A DNA stretch of 64,000 bases, taken from assembly GCF_002952215.1 (NCBI RefSeq), contig NZ_CP022600.1:2108001-2172000 (forward strand), given 5' to 3'. Source of the DNA: Porphyrobacter sp. HT-58-2. Its GTDB lineage: Bacteria > Pseudomonadota > Alphaproteobacteria > Sphingomonadales > Sphingomonadaceae. Shown in pieces: positions 56,609 to 64,000 of the stretch. Under the pieces are notes generated by a model. It was not told the DNA's origin and made no database searches. It saw only the letters and a list, made by a program, of their open reading frames with translations. A program made the translations under genes and the position numbers. Within the stretch, counting starts at the first letter, position 1. The number at the start of each line of letters is the position of its first letter.

Positions 56609-58978
56609 ATGATCCGATCGCTTAACTCACTGGCCGGGAAAATCCGGCGCGCGCTCGGCCCGTCCGGCAAGAAAACTGCTGTTCTCAAAGGAGAATTGCA
56701 GGGCCAACCCGGGGGCGCATTGCTTCGCAAGAAGCGCGTGAGGATCGCAGTGCTGGCGATTGTATTTGGGCTGGTTTCTGGCTCCATTGATTTGCCGCTT
56801 CCCGTTGAGGATCTTTACCGCGCGGCGCGTGCGCAGCTTCGTTCGCGGCCGGCCCCGCAGGATATAGCCTTCATTGCGATTGACGACCGGACACTTGCCA
56901 GTTTCGGAGGTAAGGTTCCGGGCCGTGAGTATGACAGCCGCGTTGTCGAAACACTGTTCGAACGGGGGGTGACGCGCGTGACCTTCGACCGCGCGCACGC
57001 TGATCCTGAAAGTCCGGCCGCCGATGCGATTTTCGCCGACACGCTCGCCCGCCACAAGGGTAAGGTTTGGCTTGGCTTTTCGCCAACGGTGCAGATCGGG
57101 ATGCAGCAGATCGAGGAAATCGTGCCGCTTCCAGCCTTTCGCCAACATGCTGGTATGGCGGCAATGAACGGCTATGGTGCGCCGTTCGGCCTGTCGGTCA
57201 GCTTCGGCACACAGGTTGATCTGGGTGACGAAGCGCACCCGTCGCTCTCTGCCGTTCTTGCCGAGTACAGTGGGGAGCGCATCAAGTATCGGCCTGATTA
57301 TGCCTTTGACCCCAGCACCATACCCGCTTTCAGTTACATCGATATCCTGAACGGAAAGGTGCGCGAAAGCGAGCTGCAGGGAAAGAAGGTCATCATCGGG
57401 GAAGCATTCCTCAGGTCGACCGATTTCTATCTTGTGCCCTTCAGTTCAGAGAGGCTGGTTCCCGGAGCCTATTTCCATATCATGGGTGCGCATACGCTGG
57501 AGCGTTCTGTTCCGCGCGATTTCGGTTGGGTTCCAGCCATGCTGCTGGCCGCCTTTGCGATAATCTGGCAGGTTATGGAGCGATCGCGCAAAGTTTCGTC
57601 GATGGGCCTCGTGATATCGGGATTGCTGGCCTTTCCGATCCTGCTCGACGAATTCGGAATCAACATCGACGTCATGTCCGCGGTGGTCGCGCTGACAGGG
57701 GCCTGGATCGCATTCTACCTGCTTAATCGCAAGTATTTCAGCAGCGAAGCCAACGCCATGACAACCTCGGCGATCAGCTCCGACAAGCCGAGCTTTGAAC
57801 GGGATGTCTTTGCGCTCAAGATCGCCAATCTCGCCGAATTGTCGGAGGATTGGTCGGCGCGCGAGACTGGGGACTTCGTCAACACGCTGATCGGCTATGT
57901 TCAGGGACCGGGCGAGGTCGGTGATGTCGCCTTCGAACGCGACATGCTGGTTTGGCTTTCGCCGCGGATGGAGATTGATGATCTGGAGCGCCATGCCGAT
58001 GGTCTGGCACTGATGCTGAGGACAGCGATCAACCATGACTGGCAATCCACCAATGGTGCTCCTGCACTTGGGATCGATACCAATCACGATTTGCCGGTCG
58101 GCTTGCGGATCAAGAAGGCGATGCAGGCGGCGGACGAGGCCGCCAGCCGAGGTGTACGCTTCATTGTCAATGATGCAGCCCATCTGGAGGCCCGCAATCA
58201 CCGCCTCGGCCTCATCCGCGTGCTCGAAAAGGGACTGCGTGATCGCTATATCGGCGTTGCCTATCAGCCCAAGGTCGATCTTGCTTCGGGACGGATCGTC
58301 GGCGCGGAAACGTTGATCCGCTGGCAGCCCGATGGCCGTGAATTCGTCAATCCGCAGGACCTCGTGCTTGCTGCCGAGGCCGCTGATCTGATCAACGATC
58401 TGACTCTGGTGGTGATGGAAACCGCGCTGGTCGACGGCAAACAGGCCATTACCCTTGATCCGCGCTTCAAGCTGGCGGTCAACATGTCGGCCAAGAGCCT
58501 GTCAGACACGCACCTGCTCTTCGACATCATGACGATGCTGGGTCGGCACGATTTCCCGCCTGAAAACCTTACGCTCGAACTGACAGAGACCGCGAAGCTC
58601 GACGATCAGCGAATCGCTCCGCAGGTGGCAGCGCTCAAGCAGCGCGGCATCGGCCTGTCGATCGACGATTTCGGAACGGGGCAATCGAACCTCGAATACA
58701 TCGAGACCTTGCCGAGCTCCGAGCTCAAGATCGACAAGCGATTCGTTCAGCACATGGCGAGTTCCGAAGAAAGCCGCGCAGTGGTGCGCGCCACGATCGA
58801 GATCGCCCATTCGCTCGGCAAGGTGGTGGTCGCTGAAGGGGTGGAGGATCTGGAGACGGCCGCCGCCCTGCGCGAACTCGGCTGCGATCAGGCGCAGGGC
58901 TATCTGTTCTCGGCCGCCATATCGATGCCCGAACTGATCAAGGCGATGGGAGGCAAGCGAGCCATAATTAACTCTTGA
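56609..58978 (+). CDS. CHASE2 - degenerate GGDEF - EAL cyclic-di-GMP phosphodiesterase
   Basis: The 789-residue protein starts with a basic cytoplasmic stretch and a membrane helix, then a periplasmic CHASE2 sensor (about residues 75-300), three membrane helices (about 300-380), a GGDEF-like region without the GGDEF motif (about 395-540), and a C-terminal EAL domain. The EAL residues are kept although the tripeptide reads ETL (VGAETLIRWQP): NMSAKSL, LELTETAK, SIDDFGTGQSNLEYI, LKIDKRF, VAEGVED, DQAQGYLF. It should hydrolyse c-di-GMP in response to an outside signal. Its stop codon overlaps a CtrA-like site. Confidence 0.92.
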   Translation: MIRSLNSLAGKIRRALGPSGKKTAVLKGELQGQPGGALLRKKRVRIAVLAIVFGLVSGSIDLPLPVEDLYRAARAQLRSRPAPQDIAFIAIDDRTLASFGGKVPGREYDSRVVETLFERGVTRVTFDRAHADPESPAADAIFADTLARHKGKVWLGFSPTVQIGMQQIEEIVPLPAFRQHAGMAAMNGYGAPFGLSVSFGTQVDLGDEAHPSLSAVLAEYSGERIKYRPDYAFDPSTIPAFSYIDILNGKVRESELQGKKVIIGEAFLRSTDFYLVPFSSERLVPGAYFHIMGAHTLERSVPRDFGWVPAMLLAAFAIIWQVMERSRKVSSMGLVISGLLAFPILLDEFGINIDVMSAVVALTGAWIAFYLLNRKYFSSEANAMTTSAISSDKPSFERDVFALKIANLAELSEDWSARETGDFVNTLIGYVQGPGEVGDVAFERDMLVWLSPRMEIDDLERHADGLALMLRTAINHDWQSTNGAPALGIDTNHDLPVGLRIKKAMQAADEAASRGVRFIVNDAAHLEARNHRLGLIRVLEKGLRDRYIGVAYQPKVDLASGRIVGAETLIRWQPDGREFVNPQDLVLAAEAADLINDLTLVVMETALVDGKQAITLDPRFKLAVNMSAKSLSDTHLLFDIMTMLGRHDFPPENLTLELTETAKLDDQRIAPQVAALKQRGIGLSIDDFGTGQSNLEYIETLPSSELKIDKRFVQHMASSEESRAVVRATIEIAHSLGKVVVAEGVEDLETAAALRELGCDQAQGYLFSAAISMPELIKAMGGKRAIINS

Positions 58979-58999
58979 TTAGGGTTAATAATGTGTTAA
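58968..58999 (+). promoter_or_regulatory. Tandem CtrA boxes before the 13-residue peptide gene
   Basis: 58985-58999 is a perfect TTAA-N7-TTAA CtrA site (spacer TAATGTG). 58968-58982 is a near-perfect one (TTAA-N7-TTAG) that overlaps the end of the preceding EAL gene. The downstream ATG at 59038 is 39 bases away, which fits a CtrA site near a -35 position. Confidence 0.7.
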
Positions 59000-59037
59000 A
59001 CCTTTCAGTGCGTTTTCGCATTGCAAGGAGCATTGTC

Positions 59038-59079
59038 ATGATCTGGGAAGGTTGGGACTGGATCTTCGGCGGTCGCTAA
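59038..59079 (+). CDS. Trp-rich 13-residue peptide, MIWEGWDWIFGGR
   Basis: A short ORF starts at ATG 59038 with an ideal Shine-Dalgarno AAGGAG at 59025-59030 (7-base gap) and stops at TAA 59077. Three of its 13 residues are Trp and it has Gly-Gly near the end. CtrA boxes lie upstream and an intrinsic terminator 22 bases downstream, so the unit is about 130 bases in total. No family is recognised. It might be a functional small peptide, a leader peptide, or the coding part of a small RNA. The 330 bases between the EAL gene and tRNA-Pro contain nothing else apart from this unit; 59129-59308 is empty. Confidence 0.6.
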   Translation: MIWEGWDWIFGGR

Positions 59080-59101
59080 GCTGAGATCGAGATTCACAAA
59101 G

Positions 59102-59128
59102 AAAGCCCCGGGAAACCGGGGCTTTTTT
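59102..59128 (+). terminator. Terminator after the 13-residue peptide gene
   Basis: AAGCCCCGG-GAAA-CCGGGGCTT followed by TTTT is a compact GNRA-loop hairpin with an 9-bp stem and T-run. Confidence 0.92.
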
Positions 59129-59308
59129 CTTGTCTGCAGGATGGATGCCGGGGCCGGGGATTCCCACATTTTGCCCCGCGCGTTGGCGGCGTATGGTTAA
59201 CGGTCTTGCCGCCAGTCAAAGCTGCACGAACCCATCACGAAGGACGTCGCGTTAACCCGTTCAAGCGATTTCTTGGCAAAATGGCGCGACCGCAGCCTTA
59301 CGCAAAAT

Positions 59309-59385
59309 TGGTCGGGGAGAGAGGATTCGAACCTCCGGCCCCTGCCTCCCGAAGACAGTGCTCTACCAGGCTGAGCTACTCCCCG
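59309..59385 (-). tRNA. tRNA-Pro (anticodon CGG)
   Basis: On the minus strand: acceptor CGGGGAG/CTCCCCG, D arm GCTCAGCCTGGTAGAGC, anticodon stem-loop CTGTCTTCGGGAGGCAG with CGG, T arm GGTTCGAATCC, encoded ACCA end. Confidence 0.97.
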
Positions 59386-59497
59386 ACCGTGTCGGCTCCG
59401 CAGAGGCAAAATCCCCGTGCGGATCGAGGCAAGGCGCGCCCTATAGGTGTGGATGAGCACAGTGGCAAGCGGGCAAATGCGGCGTATAGTCGCAGCC

Positions 59498-60466
59498 ATG
59501 GCTAGCGCAGCGAATCCCCTTTCCGTCAGCGGCAAACTTCACCCTGAACAGCAATATCTCGATCTGATGCGGCAGATCTGGGAGAGCGGGAGCGAGCGGG
59601 TCGACCGCACTGGCGTCGGCACGCGTTCGGTGTGCGGTGCGACGCTGCGATTCGATCTGGCGGGCGGGGCAATGCCGCTGCTCACCACCAAGCGGGTCTA
59701 CTGGAAGACCGCGACGCGCGAGTTGCTGTGGTTCCTGACCGGTGAAACCAATATCCGCCCGCTGGTGCTGCAGGGTGTGAAGATCTGGAACGAATGGCCG
59801 CACGCGAAATATGTCCGCGAGAGCGGTGATCCGATCAGCCTTGACGATTTCGTGCAGCGAATCGCCGAGGACGAAGGTTTCGCCGCCCGTTGGGGCGATC
59901 TGGGGCCGGTCTACGGCAAGCAGTGGGTTGACTGGCCGACCTACCGCTATCGCCCGGACGGTCTGTACGAGAAGGGTGAAGGCATCAATCAGGTCGCGGC
60001 CGTGATCGAATCGCTGCGCACCAATCCGGGCAGCCGCCGCCACATCATCGAAGGCTGGAACGTCGCCGAGCTTGATCGCATGGCCCTGCCGCCGTGCCAC
60101 AAGACCTACCAGTTCCATGTCGCGGGCGAGGGCGAGAGCGCGCGGCTCAACTGCCTGCTCTACCAGCGTAGCTGCGATGTTGCGCTGGGCCTGCCGTTCA
60201 ACCTTTGGTCGGCCGCGCTGCTCACCGCGATGATCGCGCAGCAGGTGGGGATGCAGCCGGGCGAACTCGTTTGGATGGGCGGAGACGTGCATCTCTATCT
60301 CAATCATGCGCATCTGATCGAGGAACAGCTTGCCCGTCAGCCGCAGGGCCACCCGCGTCTGGAGATCACCCGGCACCCGGAAACAATTTTCGACTACCGG
60401 ATCGAGGATTTCCTGGTGCATGATTACGCGCCGCTACCGCCGATCAGCGCCCCTGTTGCGGTTTAG
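59498..60466 (+). CDS. thyA: Thymidylate synthase
   Basis: The 322-residue enzyme methylates dUMP with methylene-tetrahydrofolate. It has the signature RMALPPCHKTYQFHV with the catalytic Cys, TGVGTRSVCG, ELLWFLTGETNI, and NLWSAALLTAMIA. It is longer than the E. coli enzyme (264 residues) because of an insertion after the WNEWPHAKY region, common to many bacterial ThyA. ATG 59498 is preferred over the GTG 59447. Confidence 0.97.
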   Translation: MASAANPLSVSGKLHPEQQYLDLMRQIWESGSERVDRTGVGTRSVCGATLRFDLAGGAMPLLTTKRVYWKTATRELLWFLTGETNIRPLVLQGVKIWNEWPHAKYVRESGDPISLDDFVQRIAEDEGFAARWGDLGPVYGKQWVDWPTYRYRPDGLYEKGEGINQVAAVIESLRTNPGSRRHIIEGWNVAELDRMALPPCHKTYQFHVAGEGESARLNCLLYQRSCDVALGLPFNLWSAALLTAMIAQQVGMQPGELVWMGGDVHLYLNHAHLIEEQLARQPQGHPRLEITRHPETIFDYRIEDFLVHDYAPLPPISAPVAV

Positions 60467-60521
60467 CCCAGAGCCCTCTGCCGCGCTTGACCGCACCCTG
60501 CCGTTGAAATAAAAATACGTA

Positions 60522-60538
60522 TGCAAGCAATGATTGCA
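60522..60538. promoter_or_regulatory. Imperfect palindrome before the branched-chain dehydrogenase operon
   Basis: TGCAAGCAATGATTGCA matches its own reverse complement at 14 of 17 positions and lies 53 bases before the E1alpha start, in the 124-base gap after thyA and close to AT-rich sequence (AAATAAAAATAC). It could be an operator; the regulator is unknown. Confidence 0.35.
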
Positions 60539-60590
60539 CCCGCCACCCGATAACCGGCTGCGGGCTGCCATACAGGGGAGAGCGCGCGAC

Positions 60591-61898
60591 ATGGCCGATC
60601 CAGCGACACCGGGGGCCAGGGCTGGTGACAGCAATCGCCCGGCGCTTACGCTGCACGTGCCTGAGCCGAAGTACCGGCCCGGCGATCAGGCGGATTTTTC
60701 GCATATTGATATTGGCGCCCCGGGTGACCAGCCGCGCCCGGATGAAAGCATCCACCCCTCACAGATGGCTGGACTGGCCTATGGCCTAGTTCGTGTGCTG
60801 GGTGATGACAATCAGGCCCATGGGCCCTGGAACCCGCGGCTCGATCCCGAAACGCTGCGCCAGATGCTCGGCCACATGGCGATGGTACGGGCGTTCGATG
60901 AACGCATGTTCCGCGGGCAAAGGCAGGGCAAGACCAGCTTCTACATGAAGTGCACCGGCGAGGAGGCGACCTCGATCGCGCCCGCCATGGCGCTGGCTAG
61001 CGATGACATGATTTTTCCCAGCTATCGCCAGCAGGGCATTCTGATCGCGCGCGGATACCCGCTGATCGAGATGATCAACCAGATCTATTCGAACAAGGCC
61101 GACAAGCTGAAGGGCCGCCAGCTGCCGATCATGTATTCGAGCCGCGAACACAGCTTTTTCTCGATTTCGGGCAACCTTGCAACGCAATGCCCGCAAGCCG
61201 TGGGCTGGGCGATGGCGAGCGCGATCAAGGGCGACAGCCGGATCGCGGCGAGCTGGGTGGGCGAGGGCTCGACCGCCGAGGGCGATTTCCACTCCGCCTG
61301 CACCTTTGCCGCGGTCTACAACGCGCCCGTCATTCTCAACGTCGTCAACAACCAGTGGGCGATTTCGAGCTTTTCGGGGTTTGCCGGAGCCGAGCGCACC
61401 ACCTTTGCCGCGCGAGGCCTCGGCTATGGCATTGCGGCCCTGCGGGTCGACGGCAATGATGCGCTTGCCTGCTATGCCGCGACCGAATGGGCGGCCAACC
61501 GGGCTCGCGGCAATCATGGCCCCACGCTGATCGAATACTTCACCTATCGCGCCGAGGGCCACTCCACCTCCGACGATCCCTCGGGTTACCGTAGCGCGCA
61601 GGAGCGCGAGGAATGGCCGCTGGGCGATCCGGTCACGCGGCTCAAGAACCACCTCATCGCGATCGGCGAGTGGGACGAGGAGCGCCACGCCGCGATGGAC
61701 CTCGAATGTGCCGAGACAGTCAAGGCCACCACCAAGGAGGCCGAGAAGAACGGTATCCTCGGCCATGGCCTCCACCACCCGTTCCACACCATGTTCGAGG
61801 ATGTCTACGAGGAGCTACCCTGGCACCTCGAAGAACAGGCAGAGCAGGCGATCCGCGAACGCATCACCAAGTTCGGCACGGAAAGGCCCTTCGGATGA
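60591..61898 (+). CDS. bkdA: Branched-chain 2-oxo acid dehydrogenase E1 alpha subunit
   Basis: The 435-residue protein decarboxylates branched-chain keto acids with thiamine diphosphate. It has the TPP motif region GEGSTAEGDFHSACTFAA then NNQWAIS, the phosphorylation-loop-like RAEGHSTSDDPSGYRS, and KGRQLPIMYSSREH typical of the branched-chain group rather than pyruvate dehydrogenase. ATG 60591 gives the family length with a polar N-terminal extension. It overlaps the next gene by 4 bases. Confidence 0.93.
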   Translation: MADPATPGARAGDSNRPALTLHVPEPKYRPGDQADFSHIDIGAPGDQPRPDESIHPSQMAGLAYGLVRVLGDDNQAHGPWNPRLDPETLRQMLGHMAMVRAFDERMFRGQRQGKTSFYMKCTGEEATSIAPAMALASDDMIFPSYRQQGILIARGYPLIEMINQIYSNKADKLKGRQLPIMYSSREHSFFSISGNLATQCPQAVGWAMASAIKGDSRIAASWVGEGSTAEGDFHSACTFAAVYNAPVILNVVNNQWAISSFSGFAGAERTTFAARGLGYGIAALRVDGNDALACYAATEWAANRARGNHGPTLIEYFTYRAEGHSTSDDPSGYRSAQEREEWPLGDPVTRLKNHLIAIGEWDEERHAAMDLECAETVKATTKEAEKNGILGHGLHHPFHTMFEDVYEELPWHLEEQAEQAIRERITKFGTERPFG

Positions 61899-62947
61899 GC
61901 GAGGAAACCGAAATCGTGACCGAAGCGACTTCCGAACGCCGCCTCAACATGATCGAGGCGATCAACGAAGCGCTCGACATCATGCTGGAGCGCGATCCCG
62001 ATGTGATCATCATGGGCGAGGATGTCGGCTATTTCGGCGGCGTGTTCCGCGCCACGGCTGGCCTTCAGGCCAAGCACGGCAAGACCCGGGTGTTCGACAC
62101 GCCGATCTCCGAATGCGGGATCATCGGCGTGGCCGTGGGGATGGGGGCCTACGGCCTGCGCCCTGTGCCGGAAATCCAGTTCGCCGATTACATCTATCCC
62201 GGCCTCGACCAGCTGATCTCCGAAGCCGCGCGCCTGCGTTACCGCTCTGCGGGCGATTACATCGCGCCGCTGACCGTGCGCTCGCCCTTCGGCGGGGGGA
62301 TCTTCGGCGGCCAGACGCACAGCCAGTCGCCCGAGGCGCTGTTCACCCATGTCTCGGGCCTCAAGACCGTGATCCCCTCCACGCCCCACGATGCCAAGGG
62401 GCTGCTGATTTCGGCGATCGAAGACAATGATCCCGTGATCTTCTTCGAGCCCAAGCGCATCTATAACGGGCCGTTTTCGGGCTATTACGACAAGCCGGTC
62501 GAGCCGTGGAAGAAGCACGCCGATAGCGTGGTGCCCGAGGGCTATTACAAGGTGCCGCTCGGCAAGGCACGCATCGTGCAGGAAGGTGAGGCGCTGACCG
62601 TGCTGGCCTATGGCACGATGGTCCACGTGGCCGAAGCGGTGTGCAAGGCCAAGGGCGTCGATGCCGAAATCCTCGACCTGCGCACGCTGGTGCCGCTCGA
62701 CATCAAGGCGATCGAGGCCTCGGTCGCAAAGACCGGGCGCTGCCTGATCGTCCACGAAGCAACCCGCACCTCCGGCTTCGGCGCGGAACTCTCGGCGCTC
62801 GTCACCGAACGCTGCTTCTACCACCTCGAAGCGCCAGTGGAACGCGTCACCGGCTTCGACACGCCCTATCCCCACAGCCTCGAATGGGCCTATTTCCCCG
62901 GCCCCGTCCGCATCGGCGAGGCGATCGACAAGCTTCTCAAGGACTGA
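61895..62947 (+). CDS. bkdB: Branched-chain 2-oxo acid dehydrogenase E1 beta subunit
   Basis: The 350-residue transketolase-like subunit has GEDVGYFGGVFRATAGL, DTPISECGIIGVAVGMG, and EIQFADYIYPGLDQ. The C-terminal domain has HEATRTSGFGAELS. It forms the alpha2-beta2 E1 with the preceding gene. ATG overlaps that gene by 4 bases, E2 follows 4 bases later. Confidence 0.94.
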   Translation: MSEETEIVTEATSERRLNMIEAINEALDIMLERDPDVIIMGEDVGYFGGVFRATAGLQAKHGKTRVFDTPISECGIIGVAVGMGAYGLRPVPEIQFADYIYPGLDQLISEAARLRYRSAGDYIAPLTVRSPFGGGIFGGQTHSQSPEALFTHVSGLKTVIPSTPHDAKGLLISAIEDNDPVIFFEPKRIYNGPFSGYYDKPVEPWKKHADSVVPEGYYKVPLGKARIVQEGEALTVLAYGTMVHVAEAVCKAKGVDAEILDLRTLVPLDIKAIEASVAKTGRCLIVHEATRTSGFGAELSALVTERCFYHLEAPVERVTGFDTPYPHSLEWAYFPGPVRIGEAIDKLLKD

Positions 62948-62951
62948 CCCG

Positions 62952-64000
62952 ATGGCCAAGTTCATTTTCAAGATGCCCGACGTGGGCGAAGGCGTGGCCG
63001 AGGCGGAAGTCGTCGAATGGCACATCAAGGTCGGCGACCGGGTCGAGGAGGATCAGCACCTTGTCGACGTGATGACCGACAAGGCCACCATCGACATCGA
63101 AAGCCCTGTGGCGGGGACGGTGGTCGAAGTGGCGGGCGAAGTCGGCGATGTGATCGCGATTGGTTCGATGCTGCTGGTGATCGAGGTTGAAGGCGAGGTC
63201 TCTGAAGAACAGGCCGAGGCTGCTGCCGAGCAGATCGAAGACGAGATGTCGGATGCGGACGAGGCGGAGGAGGCAGTTGCGCCTGAACCCGTTCGTGCTG
63301 AGCCTGTGGAAGCCCCCGCTTCGCCTGCGCCCGCGCCTGCTCCGGTGGTCGTTGCGCACAAGGTTCTCGCCAGCCCCGCCGTGCGCCAGCGCGCGCGCGA
63401 TCTCGGGATCGATCTGGCAGAGGTAAAGCCCGCCGAGGATGGCCGGGTGCGTCACGGCGATCTTGATGCGTTTCTCGCCTATAACGTCGGCAGCGGTTTT
63501 GGCGCCGCGGGCAAGGCACGAGCGGACGAAACCATCAAGGTCATTGGCCTGCGCAAGCGCATCGCTCAGAACATGGCGGCGGCCAAACGTCACATTCCGC
63601 ACTTTACCTATGTCGAGGAATGCGACGTCACCGATCTCGAAACCCTGCGCGCGCAATTGAACGCTGGCCGGGGCGAGCGGCCCAAGCTCACCATGCTCCC
63701 CCTGCTGATCCGGGCGATCTGCAAGGCGTTGCCCGACTACCCGATGATCAACGCGCGCTATGACGACGAGGCGGGCGTGGTGACGCGCTATGGCAGCGTG
63801 CATCTCGGCATGGCGGCGCAGACCGATTCGGGCCTGATGGTGCCGGTGATTCGCGACGCACAGGCGAAGAACCTGTGGCAACTTGCCAGGGAGATCGGCC
63901 GCCTGGCCGAGGGCGCGCGCAGCGGCAAGGCGACTTCGGAGGAACTCTCCGGCTCGACGTTGACGATTACTTCGCTCGGGCCGCTCGGCGGGGTTGCGAC
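62952..64000 (+). CDS. Dihydrolipoamide acyltransferase E2 of the branched-chain complex, 3' end outside window
   Basis: The visible 349 residues hold one lipoyl domain (Lys44 in VMTDKATIDIESP), an acidic then Pro/Ala-rich linker, a peripheral subunit-binding domain (LASPAVRQRARDLGIDL to RHGDLDAF), and most of the catalytic domain (KVIGLRKRIAQNMAAAKRHI, HLGMAAQTDSGLMVPVI). The HxxxDG active site would lie beyond the window. The linker includes a stretch PVRAEPVEAP that looks derived from a dispersed palindromic DNA repeat. Single-lipoyl E2 with this linker fits the branched-chain enzyme. Confidence 0.93.
   Translation, partial: MAKFIFKMPDVGEGVAEAEVVEWHIKVGDRVEEDQHLVDVMTDKATIDIESPVAGTVVEVAGEVGDVIAIGSMLLVIEVEGEVSEEQAEAAAEQIEDEMSDADEAEEAVAPEPVRAEPVEAPASPAPAPAPVVVAHKVLASPAVRQRARDLGIDLAEVKPAEDGRVRHGDLDAFLAYNVGSGFGAAGKARADETIKVIGLRKRIAQNMAAAKRHIPHFTYVEECDVTDLETLRAQLNAGRGERPKLTMLPLLIRAICKALPDYPMINARYDDEAGVVTRYGSVHLGMAAQTDSGLMVPVIRDAQAKNLWQLAREIGRLAEGARSGKATSEELSGSTLTITSLGPLGGVA
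63288..63335. repeat. Repeat-derived segment in the E2 linker
   Basis: CCCGTTCGTGCTGAGCCTGT at 63288 onward followed by GGAAGC is close to one arm of a GC-rich palindromic repeat that I recall as common in sphingomonads, with a small hairpin GAAGCCCCCGCTTC. It is read in frame as PVRAEPVEAPASP. The second arm is not recognisable. Confidence 0.45.

Noticed and set aside
59038-59128. trp-operon leader peptide and attenuator
   Set aside because: The peptide is Trp-rich and followed by a terminator, but no trp gene follows; next come tRNA-Pro on the other strand and thyA. No alternative antiterminator helix is evident.

Overview
The window is a continuous stretch of GC-rich bacterial chromosome. 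Gene content and order point to an alphaproteobacterium of the Sphingomonadales, most likely Erythrobacteraceae (Erythrobacter/Porphyrobacter type). The supporting blocks are divL-tsaE-amgK-murU-addB-addA-trxA, aroB-aroK / xerD-accA, mfd-sdhE // recG, a TTAA-N7-TTAA CtrA box and palindromic REP-like repeats. This assignment is inference from gene neighbourhoods, not from a search. I see no prophage, insertion sequence or CRISPR array.

Layout. 0.1-2.0 kb: a methyltransferase facing a FAD oxidoreductase. 2.1-11.8 kb: a propionyl-CoA cluster (pccB, small ORF, mce, enoyl-CoA hydratase, scpA, small membrane protein, bioB, a DUF3445 haem-dependent demethylase-like gene, pccA). It takes propionyl-CoA to succinyl-CoA and includes the synthase for the biotin its carboxylase needs. 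Three palindromic repeats lie in it, one read in frame inside pccA. 11.9-19.3 kb: aroB-aroK, two unknown exported/membrane proteins, xerD, accA, an M48 lipoprotein protease. 19.3-25.2 kb: two Flp pilins, mutT, tRNA-Arg, a zincin, folE, a cytochrome c'/b561 pair, peroxiredoxin, ahcY. 25.3-36.9 kb: divL (Tyr in place of the phospho-accepting His), tsaE, amgK, murU, addB, addA, trxA. 36.9-44 kb: an inositol-phosphatase family gene, argJ, a small exported protein just before secA, secA, a TauE-type transporter, tRNA-Asn, nadK. 44-59 kb: two EAL proteins, an S9 peptidase, mfd, sdhE, recG, a tyrosine phosphatase, an AarF kinase, an SDR and a DUF3429 protein. 59-64 kb: a tiny self-contained unit encoding a 13-residue Trp-rich peptide behind a perfect CtrA box, tRNA-Pro, thyA, and the branched-chain keto-acid dehydrogenase genes E1alpha, E1beta and E2 (E2 cut by the window end). 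The branched-chain dehydrogenase can feed propionyl-CoA to the first cluster.

Three genes are disrupted: scpA (+1 in a CG run), the DUF3445 gene (-1 near its start) and addB (a 68-bp tandem duplication). They may be sequence errors or real lesions and need read-level checking. The most novel candidates are the CtrA-box mini-gene at 58.97-59.13 kb and the palindromic repeats that have become protein-coding in pccA and the E2 linker.
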